This document shows positions 10,092 through 18,703 of a stretch of DNA of 64,000 nt, one piece after another (within the stretch, counting starts at the first letter, position 1; each line of letters begins with the position of its first letter). The stretch is from Polyangia bacterium (GTDB lineage: Bacteria > Myxococcota_A > Polyangia > Nannocystales > Nannocystaceae): NCBI GenBank assembly GCA_030430565.1, contig JAUIKS010000020.1, positions 62,001 to 126,000 of the forward strand, given 5' to 3'. Made by a program: the position numbers and the translations under genes. Under the pieces are notes generated by a model. The model saw only the letters and a list, made by a program, of their open reading frames with translations, ran no database searches and was not told the origin of the DNA.

Positions 10092-10943
10092 GTGGCGAAG
10101 ATCGGATTTTTGGGGACAGGAGCGATGGGGAGCCGGATGGCGCGGCGGCTGCTCGGCGAGCACAGCGTCACGGTCTACAACCGCACGCGCGCGCGCGCGT
10201 CCGCGCTCGTCGAGGCGGGCGCGAGGTGGGCGAGCACGCCGCGCGAGGCGGCGGACGGAGGCGACATCGTGATCAGCGTCGTCACCGACGACCGCGCGGC
10301 GGAGTCGCTGTGGCTGGACCCCGAGCGCGGCGCGGTCACGGGGCTGCGCGCGGGCGCCGTGGCGATCGAGAGCAGCACGGTCACGCCCGGGTGGGTCCGG
10401 CGGCTCGCCGTCGCGGTCCGTGAACGCGACGCGCGGCTGCTCGACGCGCCGGTGGTGGGGTCGACGCCGCAGGCCGACGCGGGCGCGCTCGCGTTCTTAG
10501 TCGGCGGGGACGCCGGAGCGATCGAGGAGGTTCGTCCGGCGCTCGAGCGCATGGGCGCGGCGACGCTGCGCGCCGGCGGGCAGGGCTGCGGCGCGATCCT
10601 CAAGCTCGCCGTCAACGCCCTGTTCGCGAGTCAGGTCGCGGTGATGGGCGAGCTGCTGACGATGCTGGACATCCAGGGGATGAACGTCGCGGCCGCGCTG
10701 GAGCTGCTGACGAGGCTGCCCGTGACCTCGCCGGTCGCGGCCGGGATGGGGCGGTTGATGCTCGCGGGGGATCACGCGCCGCGATTCCCGGCCGCGCTGG
10801 TCGCCAAGGATCTTCGCTACGCGTGCGCGCTCGCGCCGCTCCCGGTGATCGAGGGCGTGCGCGCGCGCTTTGAGGACGCGACCCGGCGCGGGCTCGGCGA
10901 GCAAAACCTGACGGTCGTGCACGCGCTCGCGCGTGCGACGTAG
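10092..10943 (+). CDS. NAD(P)-dependent beta-hydroxyacid dehydrogenase (3-hydroxyisobutyrate dehydrogenase family)
   Basis: The start is a GTG with AAGGAGA about 8 bp upstream. The 283-residue protein begins with the Rossmann motif GFLGTGAMGSRMA, has the signature region DAPVVGSTPQADAGALAFLVGG and the catalytic Lys segment GCGAILKLAVNAL, with the all-helical C-terminal domain after it. The family oxidises beta-hydroxyacids (3-hydroxyisobutyrate, tartronate semialdehyde, glyoxylate or succinic semialdehyde reductases). The exact substrate is uncertain. Its divergent LysR neighbour is the probable regulator. Confidence 0.9.
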   Translation: MAKIGFLGTGAMGSRMARRLLGEHSVTVYNRTRARASALVEAGARWASTPREAADGGDIVISVVTDDRAAESLWLDPERGAVTGLRAGAVAIESSTVTPGWVRRLAVAVRERDARLLDAPVVGSTPQADAGALAFLVGGDAGAIEEVRPALERMGAATLRAGGQGCGAILKLAVNALFASQVAVMGELLTMLDIQGMNVAAALELLTRLPVTSPVAAGMGRLMLAGDHAPRFPAALVAKDLRYACALAPLPVIEGVRARFEDATRRGLGEQNLTVVHALARAT

Positions 10944-10961
10944 CGCGCGTTCTCCCCGATC

Positions 10962-13900
10962 TCAGAACCGCAGGCGCAGCTCGAACTGCGCCGAGAGCGG
11001 GCGCTGGAACGCGAGCGAGGTGCCGTAGTTCCCCTGGGGCGTGACGATGTTGCGCTGGTAGAAGGTCGTCGGCGCGCCCGGGCTCTGGATCTTGGTGTGC
11101 TTGAGGTCCTCGAGATCGCCGCCGGCGACCGGCCGCGTCGACTGGAAGCTGTAGGTCTCGTCGACGCGCAGCGGGGTCTTGGCGTTGGTGATGTTGACGA
11201 GGCGGGCCGAGAACTCGATCTCGGTGCTCCCGGAGATCGGGTAGGTGTAGCCGACCTGGAGGTTCGCCTGGTACAGCGGGGGCATGCTCCCGCCGGCGCC
11301 GCGCGGCAGCACGAAGATCAAGAATTGCCCCGGGTAGCGGTTGTTGTCCGCCATCGTGCTGACCGGCGTGCCCGAGAGGAAGCGGAAGCTGACGCCGGTG
11401 GTCAGGCGCCCGTTCTTGCGCAGGTCGAAGGTGTAGTAGCCGTCGAGGCGGACCGTGTGCGGGCGGTTGTTGAACAGCGGGCCGTAGCTGTTGCGGACGA
11501 GCTCGGGGATGTCGTACTGCGTGCTCGCGCCGAGGTTGATCGCGCCGGTGTTGCGGTCGACCGCGCCGTCGTAGTTGCCGACCAGGCGGCTGTAGGTGTA
11601 GGTCGCGCGCATCAGCCAGTTCTTGGCGAAGCGCTTGCGGACGATCAGCGACCAGGCGTCGTAGTTGCGAACTGGCTTATTGAACAGGGTGCCGACCTTG
11701 TCGTAGGCGTCGGCCAGGAAGTTGCAGCGGTTGAGCTCGCGGCCGATCACGTCGCGCTGGTCGTCGTCGGGGTCGAGGCCGTCGAACTGGCTCTGCAGCG
11801 CGTTGCACTCCTCCTGCTTCGCCATCACGTCGGACTCGGAGACCGCCTCGCCGGGGTTGGCGATGAGGAAGTTGAGCCCGCCGTTGGTCGAGACGTCCTC
11901 GACCGCGCGCCCGAGGCTGTTGTGCGCCCAGCGGACGCCGAGCAGCAGATCCTCGACGACCTCTTGCTCGTAGCCGAGCTGGAACTGCTCGTTGAACTGG
12001 CCCTTGAGGCGGGGGACGACCGCGCCGACCGTGAGGCCCGTGGTCTGGGTGTTGAAGTCGCCGCAGTACTCGGTCGGCTGCCCGTCGACGGTCATCGGGC
12101 GGTCTCGGCCGTTGATGTTGACCGAGCCCGTGCAGTCGCTCGAGCGGTACGAGCGGGTGACGTTGACGAGCCCGCCGAACACGCGGCTGTTGAGCTGCAG
12201 GGGCAGCTGGCGGTAGAACCGCCCGTAGCTGGCGTAGAGGCGGCTCTTGCCCTCCTGCGTCCAGTCGTAGGAGGCGCTCAGGCGCGGCGCGATGTTGTCC
12301 CAGATGAAGAGCGCGCGGTTGCCGTTGAGGTCGCGCATGTCCTGCATCTCCCAGCGCACGCCGGCGTTGAGGTAGAGGCCGGGGCCGAGCTGCATCTTGT
12401 CCTGGAGGTACACGCCGTAGTTCTGGGTCGTGAGCCGGGCGTTGTAGCTGGGGGCGCGGATGCCCGCGCCGATCGGCGTGGCGATCGCCCGCAGGTCATC
12501 CTGCTCCTTGCGCACGCGCCCGTAGCCGAGCGTCGTGCGCTGGTTCGGGTTGTCGGTGTTGACCAGGATGATGCGGTTGTTGTTGACCCGCGTGCCGAAC
12601 TCGATGTCGTACTCGCCGGTCTCGGGGTTGTAGCAGTACTCGCCGCCGCCGCCCTCGTCCTGCGGCGTCGGGCAGCTGTTGTAGTAGTCCTCGCTGTTGC
12701 TGCCCGAGTAGGTCGAGACGGTCTTACGCTCGAGGTGCTCGATGATCGTGCCGTACTTGAGCTGGTGCGCGGTCTTGGCGATGTCGAAGAAGTGGGTGAG
12801 GTTGAGCTGCCCCGTGACGCGCCGGCTGACCTCTTGGTTATATTGGCCGAGCCCGCCCGAGAGCCAGAAGCGCGTCGGGCAGGCGAGGCCCGGGAGCTCG
12901 GCGTTGTTGCACCTGTCCTGGACGCCAGGAACCGTGTTGACGGCGCCGTCGCGGTCGAGGAACTCGTACAGGTTGCGCCCCTGGTTGTCGCTCTCCTGCG
13001 TCAGCGTGCGCAGCTTCTGCTCGGGGTGGTCGAGCTTCCACGCCTCCTCGTAGGTCGCCTGGAAGAACGAGACGCCCGCGTCGATCTCGACCTTGTCCTT
13101 GAAGGCGCGGCCCTCGTAGTTGAGGCCGACCTGCGTCGCGTCGCCCAGCGTCCAGCCGAAGTGCTTGTCGACGATGCCGGTGGCGACCCGCGCGGCGCCG
13201 CCGAGCGCGGTGGTGGGGTTGCTGCCGAAGGTGTTGGGGACCGAGGAGGCCGGCAGCCGGTAGGTCGTGCGGTCGAAGCTGGGGCCGCCGCCGCCCGAGA
13301 GGTAGAGGCGGTGCTTGGGGGTGATCACCCAGTCGAGGCGGCCGAACCAGCCGACGTTGACGCGACCTGTCTTAAACCGCTTCTCGGCGAATTTCTCGGT
13401 CTGGATGTAGTTGCCGCCCTCGGCGCAGTCGAAGTCGCCGTTCTTGTAGGGGCAGTCGGCGAAGCCGCCCGAGCGGTCCTTGTCGACGCGGTGGTAGTAG
13501 GACTGGATCAGCGTGTTGACGTTGCCGGCCGGCGCGACGCCGACGGCGAAGAACAGCTTGTTCTTGATGATCGGGCCGTTGACCTGGATGACCGCCTGCA
13601 TCTCGTGGTCGGTCACGACCGCCGAGCGCAGCGCCTCGTCGGTCGCCGAGATCAGGCGCGGCGCGGCCAGGCGCGGCGAGTAGCGCAGCAGCGCGACGCC
13701 GCGGACCTTGTTGGAGCCGCTGATCCGGCGCGCGCGGATCTGTCCGCCGGAGGCGCCGCCGAACTCCGCGTCGTAGCCGGCCTCCTGGACCTCGACCGTG
13801 TCGAGGAAGTCCTGGACGATGCTCGAGCCGACGGTGCCGAAGCGGGGATCGTTGATCGGCGCGTTGTCGACCGACCAGTTCTGCTCGCTCGCGTCGGTGC

Positions 13901-14444
13901 CCATCATGGTCTTGCCGGCGCCGTCGTCCCCGCCCGTCGGCGCGAGGTCGACGACCGAGTCCATGTTGCGATCCGGCAGCGGGATGTAGGGCAGATCGGT
14001 GCCGTCGATGTCTTCTACATAGCCGCCGCCGGGGCGCGTCGGCGGGTCCACGGTGATGACGCGGGCGTCCTCCTCGGGGTCGTAGGAGAAGTCGGCGCGC
14101 TTGCTCGCGCCGCGATCGAGGTCGAGGACCATGTAGATCGGGTTCTTGCGGCTCGGATCCGGATCGAGGACCTGCACCGTGTACTTGCCCGGGGGGAGGT
14201 TGTCGAAGCGGAACAGGCCGTCGTCGTTGGTCCTCGCGAAGCGGTCGCCCTGCATGCAGGCGCACATCAGCAGCATGTTCATCTGCCCGATCGGCTGCCC
14301 GGTCGCGGAGTTCATGACGACGCCCTTGATGGCGCCCTTATCTTCGGCGTGGGCGGTGCGCGGCGCGGCGGTCAGCGTCGTCGCGCACGCGACGAGCACG
14401 GACACCGGCAGCACGCATCGCAAGAGGATGCGGGATACAGACAT
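10962..14444 (-). CDS. TonB-dependent receptor with carboxypeptidase-regulatory domain (Oar-like)
   Basis: This 1160-residue outer-membrane protein has a signal peptide (about 1-33, ending TAHA), then a carboxypeptidase regulatory-like beta-sandwich (about 38-115, GAIKGVVMNSATGQPIGQ through the PPGKYTV segment), a plug domain with an acidic/aromatic stretch, and a beta barrel ending in ELRLRF with the terminal Phe expected for BAM insertion. The family includes Myxococcus Oar, needed for export of the protease PopC and for adhesion; other members import large ligands. No TonB or ExbBD genes are nearby. The substrate is unknown. Confidence 0.9.
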   Translation of the reverse strand: MSVSRILLRCVLPVSVLVACATTLTAAPRTAHAEDKGAIKGVVMNSATGQPIGQMNMLLMCACMQGDRFARTNDDGLFRFDNLPPGKYTVQVLDPDPSRKNPIYMVLDLDRGASKRADFSYDPEEDARVITVDPPTRPGGGYVEDIDGTDLPYIPLPDRNMDSVVDLAPTGGDDGAGKTMMGTDASEQNWSVDNAPINDPRFGTVGSSIVQDFLDTVEVQEAGYDAEFGGASGGQIRARRISGSNKVRGVALLRYSPRLAAPRLISATDEALRSAVVTDHEMQAVIQVNGPIIKNKLFFAVGVAPAGNVNTLIQSYYHRVDKDRSGGFADCPYKNGDFDCAEGGNYIQTEKFAEKRFKTGRVNVGWFGRLDWVITPKHRLYLSGGGGPSFDRTTYRLPASSVPNTFGSNPTTALGGAARVATGIVDKHFGWTLGDATQVGLNYEGRAFKDKVEIDAGVSFFQATYEEAWKLDHPEQKLRTLTQESDNQGRNLYEFLDRDGAVNTVPGVQDRCNNAELPGLACPTRFWLSGGLGQYNQEVSRRVTGQLNLTHFFDIAKTAHQLKYGTIIEHLERKTVSTYSGSNSEDYYNSCPTPQDEGGGGEYCYNPETGEYDIEFGTRVNNNRIILVNTDNPNQRTTLGYGRVRKEQDDLRAIATPIGAGIRAPSYNARLTTQNYGVYLQDKMQLGPGLYLNAGVRWEMQDMRDLNGNRALFIWDNIAPRLSASYDWTQEGKSRLYASYGRFYRQLPLQLNSRVFGGLVNVTRSYRSSDCTGSVNINGRDRPMTVDGQPTEYCGDFNTQTTGLTVGAVVPRLKGQFNEQFQLGYEQEVVEDLLLGVRWAHNSLGRAVEDVSTNGGLNFLIANPGEAVSESDVMAKQEECNALQSQFDGLDPDDDQRDVIGRELNRCNFLADAYDKVGTLFNKPVRNYDAWSLIVRKRFAKNWLMRATYTYSRLVGNYDGAVDRNTGAINLGASTQYDIPELVRNSYGPLFNNRPHTVRLDGYYTFDLRKNGRLTTGVSFRFLSGTPVSTMADNNRYPGQFLIFVLPRGAGGSMPPLYQANLQVGYTYPISGSTEIEFSARLVNITNAKTPLRVDETYSFQSTRPVAGGDLEDLKHTKIQSPGAPTTFYQRNIVTPQGNYGTSLAFQRPLSAQFELRLRF

Positions 14445-14546
14445 CGGCTTTCGACTCCCGAGACACCGTTGTCCGCGCGGCGAGGGGACCTTGCACGGGA
14501 TTTAATGACGACGCGGCGGCGACGAGTCGCGCTCGAGCGCGTCGCC

Positions 14547-14552
14547 TATAAT
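14547..14552 (+). promoter_or_regulatory. -10 box (TATAAT) of the GNAT gene
   Basis: A perfect TATAAT lies 8 bp before the ATG at 14561. With usual -10 to start-site spacing, transcription would begin at or next to the ATG, giving a leaderless mRNA. There is no Shine-Dalgarno sequence in between and no clear -35 box. Confidence 0.55.
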
Positions 14553-14560
14553 GATCCGCG

Positions 14561-15046
14561 ATGACCCGCGTCGACGAGGCTCGATTCGAAATTCGCCCGG
14601 CGCGCCCGGGGGAGGCGGCGCTGCTCTCGGCGCTCGCGCTGCGCTCCAAGGCGCACTGGGGCTACGACGAGGCGTTCATGGCGGCCTGCGTCGATGAGCT
14701 GTCTGTTGCGCCAGATGAACTCACGCGGCGCCGCGCGCACGTCGTGACGGTCGAGGGCGAGGTGGTCGGCTTCTACACCCTCGACTCGCTCGACGCGCGG
14801 CGCGTGGAGCTCGGGCACCTGTTCGTGGAGCCCGCGTGGATCGGGCGCGGGTGCGGTCGCGCGCTCCTCGAGCACGCGCGACGCACTGCGGGCGCGCTCG
14901 GCTACCGCGTGATGATCATCCAGGGCGACCCGAACGCGGCCGCGTTCTACCGGGCCGCGGGGGCGCGACGCGTCGGCGCGCGGCCCTCTGACAGCGTCCC
15001 TGGGCGCACGCTGCCGCTGTTTGAGCTCGAGCTGTCAGATCCGTGA
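14561..15046 (+). CDS. GNAT family N-acetyltransferase
   Basis: This 161-residue protein has the GNAT fold: an N-terminal RPARPGEAALL strand-loop, the central GHLFVEPAWIGRGCGRALLEHA segment in which RGCGRALL is the acetyl-CoA pyrophosphate loop (Q/RxxGxG/A), and the C-terminal QGDPNAAAFYRAAGARRVG typical of the family. It transfers an acetyl group to an unknown amine. It is monocistronic and probably leaderless. Confidence 0.92.
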   Translation: MTRVDEARFEIRPARPGEAALLSALALRSKAHWGYDEAFMAACVDELSVAPDELTRRRAHVVTVEGEVVGFYTLDSLDARRVELGHLFVEPAWIGRGCGRALLEHARRTAGALGYRVMIIQGDPNAAAFYRAAGARRVGARPSDSVPGRTLPLFELELSDP

Positions 15047-15167
15047 GCCGCCGTCGCAATGGCGGTGGGGGAGACCCGTCAGGCCGCGCCGCCGCGAACG
15101 ACGACCAAGACCACGAGAGAATCTCGAGCGAGCTTCGCGCGGGCGTCCGCGCGTGGTAGACGGGGCC

Positions 15168-16181
15168 ATGCGAGCAGTTGTCTGCAGACGTTTCGCCCCT
15201 GTCTCCGCGCTCGAGCTCGTCGATGACTTCGAGGACCCGCGCCCCGACGCGGATGAGGTGCTGATCGAGGTTCACGCCGCCGGCGTGAACTTCCCCGACG
15301 TGCTCATCGTGCAGGGCAAGTACCAGGCGCGACCTGGCTTTCCGTTCATCCCGGGCGGAGAGGTCGCGGGCGTCGTCGCGGCGGTCGGCGAGCGCGTCGA
15401 CGACGTCGCGGTCGGGGACCGGGTGTTCGCGCTGTGCGGCGTGGGCGGCTTCGCCGAGCGCGTCGCGGTCCCGCGAGACCGGATCATCAAGCTGGACGAT
15501 CGCGTCGAGCTGACGCGCGCCGGCGGCTTCGCGATGACCTACGCGACCTCTCTGTACGCGCTCAAGGATCGGGCGAGGCTCGCCGAGGGCGAGACGCTCT
15601 TGGTGCTGGGGGCGTCGGGCGGCGTGGGCCTGGCGGCGGTCGAGCTGGGCAAGCGGATGGGCGCGCGCGTGATCGCGGCCGCGTCGAGCGACGAGAAGCT
15701 CGAGCTGTGCGCGCGCTACGGGGCCGACGAGCTGCTGAATTACGGCGCGCTCACGGGCGAGGACGGGACGCTCGACGGGCGCGCGCTGAAGGGCGCGATC
15801 AAGCGGCTCGCGGGGCGGGGCGTCGACGTGATCTACGACCCGGTGGGCGGCGACTACTCGGAGCCGGCGCTGCGGGCGATGGCCTGGGGCGGGCGACATC
15901 TCGTGATCGGCTTCGCGGCGGGCGCGATCCCGCGGATCCCTCTCAACCTGGCGCTGCTCAAGAGCTGCTCGATCGTCGGCGTGTTCTGGGGCGGCTCGGC
16001 GATGCAGGAGCCGGCGCTGTACCGCGCCAACCTCGTGACGCTGCTGGGCTGGCTGGCGGAGGGCGCGATCAAGCCCCACGTCTCCGCGACCTATCCCCTC
16101 GACCAGGCGGTGCGCGCGATCGAGGCCCTCGAGCAGCGACGCGCGCGCGGCAAGCTGGTGATCACGCCGGCGCGCGGCTGA
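15168..16181 (+). CDS. NADPH:quinone oxidoreductase family protein (zinc-free MDR)
   Basis: I chose the ATG at 15168, since the extension to 15021 is basic and overlaps the GNAT gene. The 337-residue medium-chain reductase has a GroES-like N-terminal half (VNFPDVLIVQGKY, GGEVAGVVAAVG) and a Rossmann half with the NADPH-binding GASGGVGLAAVELGK. The zinc ligands of alcohol dehydrogenases are absent, as in the quinone-oxidoreductase branch. It reduces quinones or related enones with NADPH. The next gene, a CBS protein, starts about 90 bp later and may be separately expressed. Confidence 0.92.
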   Translation: MRAVVCRRFAPVSALELVDDFEDPRPDADEVLIEVHAAGVNFPDVLIVQGKYQARPGFPFIPGGEVAGVVAAVGERVDDVAVGDRVFALCGVGGFAERVAVPRDRIIKLDDRVELTRAGGFAMTYATSLYALKDRARLAEGETLLVLGASGGVGLAAVELGKRMGARVIAAASSDEKLELCARYGADELLNYGALTGEDGTLDGRALKGAIKRLAGRGVDVIYDPVGGDYSEPALRAMAWGGRHLVIGFAAGAIPRIPLNLALLKSCSIVGVFWGGSAMQEPALYRANLVTLLGWLAEGAIKPHVSATYPLDQAVRAIEALEQRRARGKLVITPARG

Positions 16182-16270
16182 GCGAGCGCGGCTCCGCCCG
16201 GTGATCTCGGGTCGCCGGGCGCTCACTTCGCGCTTGCGGGTTGCGCCTGTCCCCAGGGACAATTCTCGAG

Positions 16271-16741
16271 ATGAAGCGCGAGAAGACGGTGGGTGATGTG
16301 ATGACGCGTGACGTGTTCGCGGTCGCGCCAGACACGAGCTTGCAGGCGGCGGCCGAGCTGCTGACGCGCGAGCACATCACCGGGGCGCCGGTCGTCGACC
16401 ACAACGGGATCGTGGTCGGCGTGGTGACGCTGACGGACCTGCTCGACCCGAGCCACCGCACGAGCGAGCGCGAGGGCCACAACGCGTTTTATATGATCAC
16501 GGACGGCTGGGCGTCGAACGTCGACGACGAGATGGAGTTCGCGTCGGGTCGAGTCGAGGACGTGATGAGCGAGGGCGCGATCACCTCCTCGGCCGCGCTG
16601 GGGATCACGGCCGCGTCGCGGATCCTGCTGCGGAATTCGATCCACCGAGTGGTCGTGGTCGACGGCGACGGTCACCTGGTCGGGAGCGCGTCGAGCATGG
16701 ATCTGCTGCGCGGCTTCGTGGAGCAGCAGGACGCGGACTAA
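16271..16741 (+). CDS. CBS-pair domain protein
   Basis: This 156-residue protein consists of two CBS domains: one starts at TVGDVMTRDVFAV with the ligand turn ITGAPVVD, the other at VEDVMSEGAITSS with NSIHRVVVVDGDGHLVG. Between them is a short acidic linker. CBS pairs bind adenine nucleotides (AMP, ATP, SAM) and act as energy sensors, alone or in complexes. No catalytic domain is attached. The ATG at 16271 gives the expected N-terminus; a TTG at 16241 is unlikely. Confidence 0.9.
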   Translation: MKREKTVGDVMTRDVFAVAPDTSLQAAAELLTREHITGAPVVDHNGIVVGVVTLTDLLDPSHRTSEREGHNAFYMITDGWASNVDDEMEFASGRVEDVMSEGAITSSAALGITAASRILLRNSIHRVVVVDGDGHLVGSASSMDLLRGFVEQQDAD

Positions 16742-16751
16742 CCCGCGCGGG

Positions 16752-17804
16752 TCAGGGGCCGACGAGTATCGGGGTCTTGGTCCACAGCGTCGGCGCGTCG
16801 TTGTCCCAGAGCTGCTTCGCGTCGCTCTCGTCGCCGCAGAGCGGGATCGTCGTGCCGTCGGGGCACTCGAGGGGGTCCGTGAGGGTTTGGTTTGTGCGGC
16901 GGATCTTGTTGACGCAGGTCGCGCCGTCCGGGGTCCACTGGGCCTCGGTGCGGAAGCCGGGCGCGTTCGTGAAGTCGTTGAGCCCGAGGTAGTCGCGGAA
17001 GGTGATCGGCTTGCCCGGGACCGTGAAGCTTCCCCCGTTGCCGCAGTAGTCGGCGCGGTACATACGGACGGCGGCCTGGTAGTCCGAGAGGTCGTCAAAG
17101 CCAGGCTCGGTCGGGTTGCCCGGCGCGAGGTTGAAGCGCGCGGGCTTGCCCATGGCGCTCGAGAGGCAGGCGAAGACGATCGTGTTGCTCCGGTCGACGA
17201 CCTCCGCGGTGACGTTGTCGATGACGAAGTCGTTGTGCATCACCATCCAGACGCCGCCGTCCTCCGGGTCTACCGCGCAGGTCGGGACCTGCTGCGGCGT
17301 GCCGTCGTCGGGGTCGTCGTAGGTGAATTTGTAGAGGGCGCGCTCGGGATCCATCTGCGGGGTCAGGCCCTGCGCGTTGGCCCAGCTCACCTCGCTCAGC
17401 TCGACCTCGACGGTGCTCCCGTCGACATCGAAGAGCCAGCGCGAGCCCTCGAACTCGTCCGCGGAGTAGTGGATGTTGTTGGCGTCGCCGGTGATGTTGC
17501 CGTGGTCCACGCGCAGCGACTCGAGCTCGATCTCTTGCCAGCCGCCGTCGTCCACCGCGACGCCCAGCAGCTCGATGTTGTTGAGGATCTCGCCGGTGGG
17601 ATCGACCCAGGGCACGTCGAGGCCGAGCAGCATGTTGGTGTTGAAGTCGAAGCCGCCGTCGTCGTCGCCGCCGGTGCCGCGAAACTGCGTCTCGTCGCTC
17701 GAGTCCTCGACGTACTCGGGGACCTCCTCGCAGCCGGTGATCGCGCCGATCGAAAGCGCGCAGGCGGCAGCGATGGGGAGGAGGGTCATCATCGTCGTCT
17801 TCAT
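16752..17804 (-). CDS. ADYC domain-containing lipoprotein
   Basis: The ATG at 17804 precedes a lipoprotein signal MKTTMMTLLPIAAACALS ending in AITGC; an upstream start at 17876 lacks a signal. The 350-residue protein carries RMYRADYCGNGGSFT, the hallmark of the ADYC domain found in large paralogous families of Nannocystaceae and relatives, followed by conserved GATCVNKIRR and a short Cys-containing tail. The function of the family is unknown. It is exported and lipid-anchored by prediction. Confidence 0.85.
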   Translation of the reverse strand: MKTTMMTLLPIAAACALSIGAITGCEEVPEYVEDSSDETQFRGTGGDDDGGFDFNTNMLLGLDVPWVDPTGEILNNIELLGVAVDDGGWQEIELESLRVDHGNITGDANNIHYSADEFEGSRWLFDVDGSTVEVELSEVSWANAQGLTPQMDPERALYKFTYDDPDDGTPQQVPTCAVDPEDGGVWMVMHNDFVIDNVTAEVVDRSNTIVFACLSSAMGKPARFNLAPGNPTEPGFDDLSDYQAAVRMYRADYCGNGGSFTVPGKPITFRDYLGLNDFTNAPGFRTEAQWTPDGATCVNKIRRTNQTLTDPLECPDGTTIPLCGDESDAKQLWDNDAPTLWTKTPILVGP

Positions 17805-17888
17805 GGTCGTTGTCTCCGCTCTCGGGGCTGACCCCGGCGTCTCTCGATCTGCATGTAGAGCGCGGCTGGGTTTCAATTCACGCGATCG

Positions 17889-17930
17889 TAGGTATTTTTT
17901 AGATTTTCTGCTTTTAAAATTCAGGTTTTG
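17889..17930. promoter_or_regulatory. AT-rich block upstream of the ADYC gene
   Basis: About 40 bp of very AT-rich sequence (ATTTTTTAGATTTTCTGC and following TTTTAAAATTC) is striking in a window of about 70% GC. It lies about 90 bp upstream of the minus-strand ADYC gene and before the plus-strand sigma gene. It could be an UP element or a nucleoid-protein site; no function is proven. Confidence 0.35.
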
Positions 17931-17999
17931 GCCGTGAGCGCGCGAGCGCGCTTGGAGACCCGCGTCGGCTCGAGCGTCTCGTGGGGTGACGCGCGGCGA

Positions 18000-18005
18000 T
18001 ACAAT
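18000..18005 (+). promoter_or_regulatory. -10-like box (TACAAT) of the second sigma gene
   Basis: TACAAT is followed by seven bases and then the ATG at 18013, the same spacing as at the GNAT gene. This favours 18013 as a leaderless start over the ATG at 18004, which overlaps the box. Confidence 0.4.
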
Positions 18006-18012
18006 GGGCGTG

Positions 18013-18621
18013 ATGGACGATATGGAGCTGCTGCGGCGCTGGCAGGCGGGCGACGAGCGAGCGGGAGAGCAGCTGTTTCGCGCGCACTACCGGACCGTGC
18101 TGCGCTTCTTCCATAACAAGGCCAGCGAGCAGGTCTACGACCTGGTTCAAAAGACGTTTCTCGGCTGCCTCGAGGCGCGCGCGCGGATCGACGGGACGTC
18201 GGGTTTTCGCGCGTTCCTGTTCGGGGTCGCGCGCAACGTCCTGCACGACTACTACCGCCGCAGCCGTCGGGAGCGCGCGCACATCGACTTCGCGTCGGTC
18301 TCGGCGGAGGACCTGCGGCCGACGCCCTCGTCGGCGCTGGCGAGGGTGCGGGAGGTCGAGCTCCTGCTCCGGGGCCTGCGCCGGATCCCGATCGAGGGGC
18401 AGATGATCCTCGAGCTCTACTACTGGGAGGGGATGCGCGCGCGCGAGATCGCGGCCGCGCTCGATATGCCCGAAGGAACCGTTCGCACGAAGATCCGGCG
18501 CTCGCGGCTCCGGCTCGACCGCGAGATCGCGGCGATCGCCGCGACCCCGGAGCTTCGTCAGAGCACGATCGAGGGGATCGAGACGTGGGCCGCGCGGGTC
18601 CGCGCGATGGAGGTCGAGTGA
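18013..18621 (+). CDS. ECF-type sigma-70 family RNA polymerase sigma factor
   Basis: This protein of about 202 residues is a paralogue of the sigma factor at 5255. Region 2 is seen in YDLVQKTFLGCLEAR and FLFGVARNVLHDYYRR, and region 4 in IPIEGQMILELYYWEGMRAREIAAAL with the PEGTVRTKIRRSR recognition helix. Other starts at 17986 and 18004 are possible. The downstream gene, 82 bp away on the same strand, is a TPR Ser/Thr kinase of the same type that adjoins the first sigma factor, so the two probably form one signalling unit. Confidence 0.9.
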   Translation: MDDMELLRRWQAGDERAGEQLFRAHYRTVLRFFHNKASEQVYDLVQKTFLGCLEARARIDGTSGFRAFLFGVARNVLHDYYRRSRRERAHIDFASVSAEDLRPTPSSALARVREVELLLRGLRRIPIEGQMILELYYWEGMRAREIAAALDMPEGTVRTKIRRSRLRLDREIAAIAATPELRQSTIEGIETWAARVRAMEVE

Positions 18622-18703
18622 GCCGCGGCTGCGGAAATCTCGAGCGTGGGCGAATTGAAACGGTCGCGCGCGCGACCTGTCGATCGTGAAGCACCGGGCA
18701 CTG

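Noticed and set aside
11097..14564. Very long open frame opposite the TonB receptor gene
   Set aside because: It is Val/Ala/Arg/Asp-rich without domains, as expected when a GC-rich gene is read on the other strand; the receptor has clear domains and a signal peptide.
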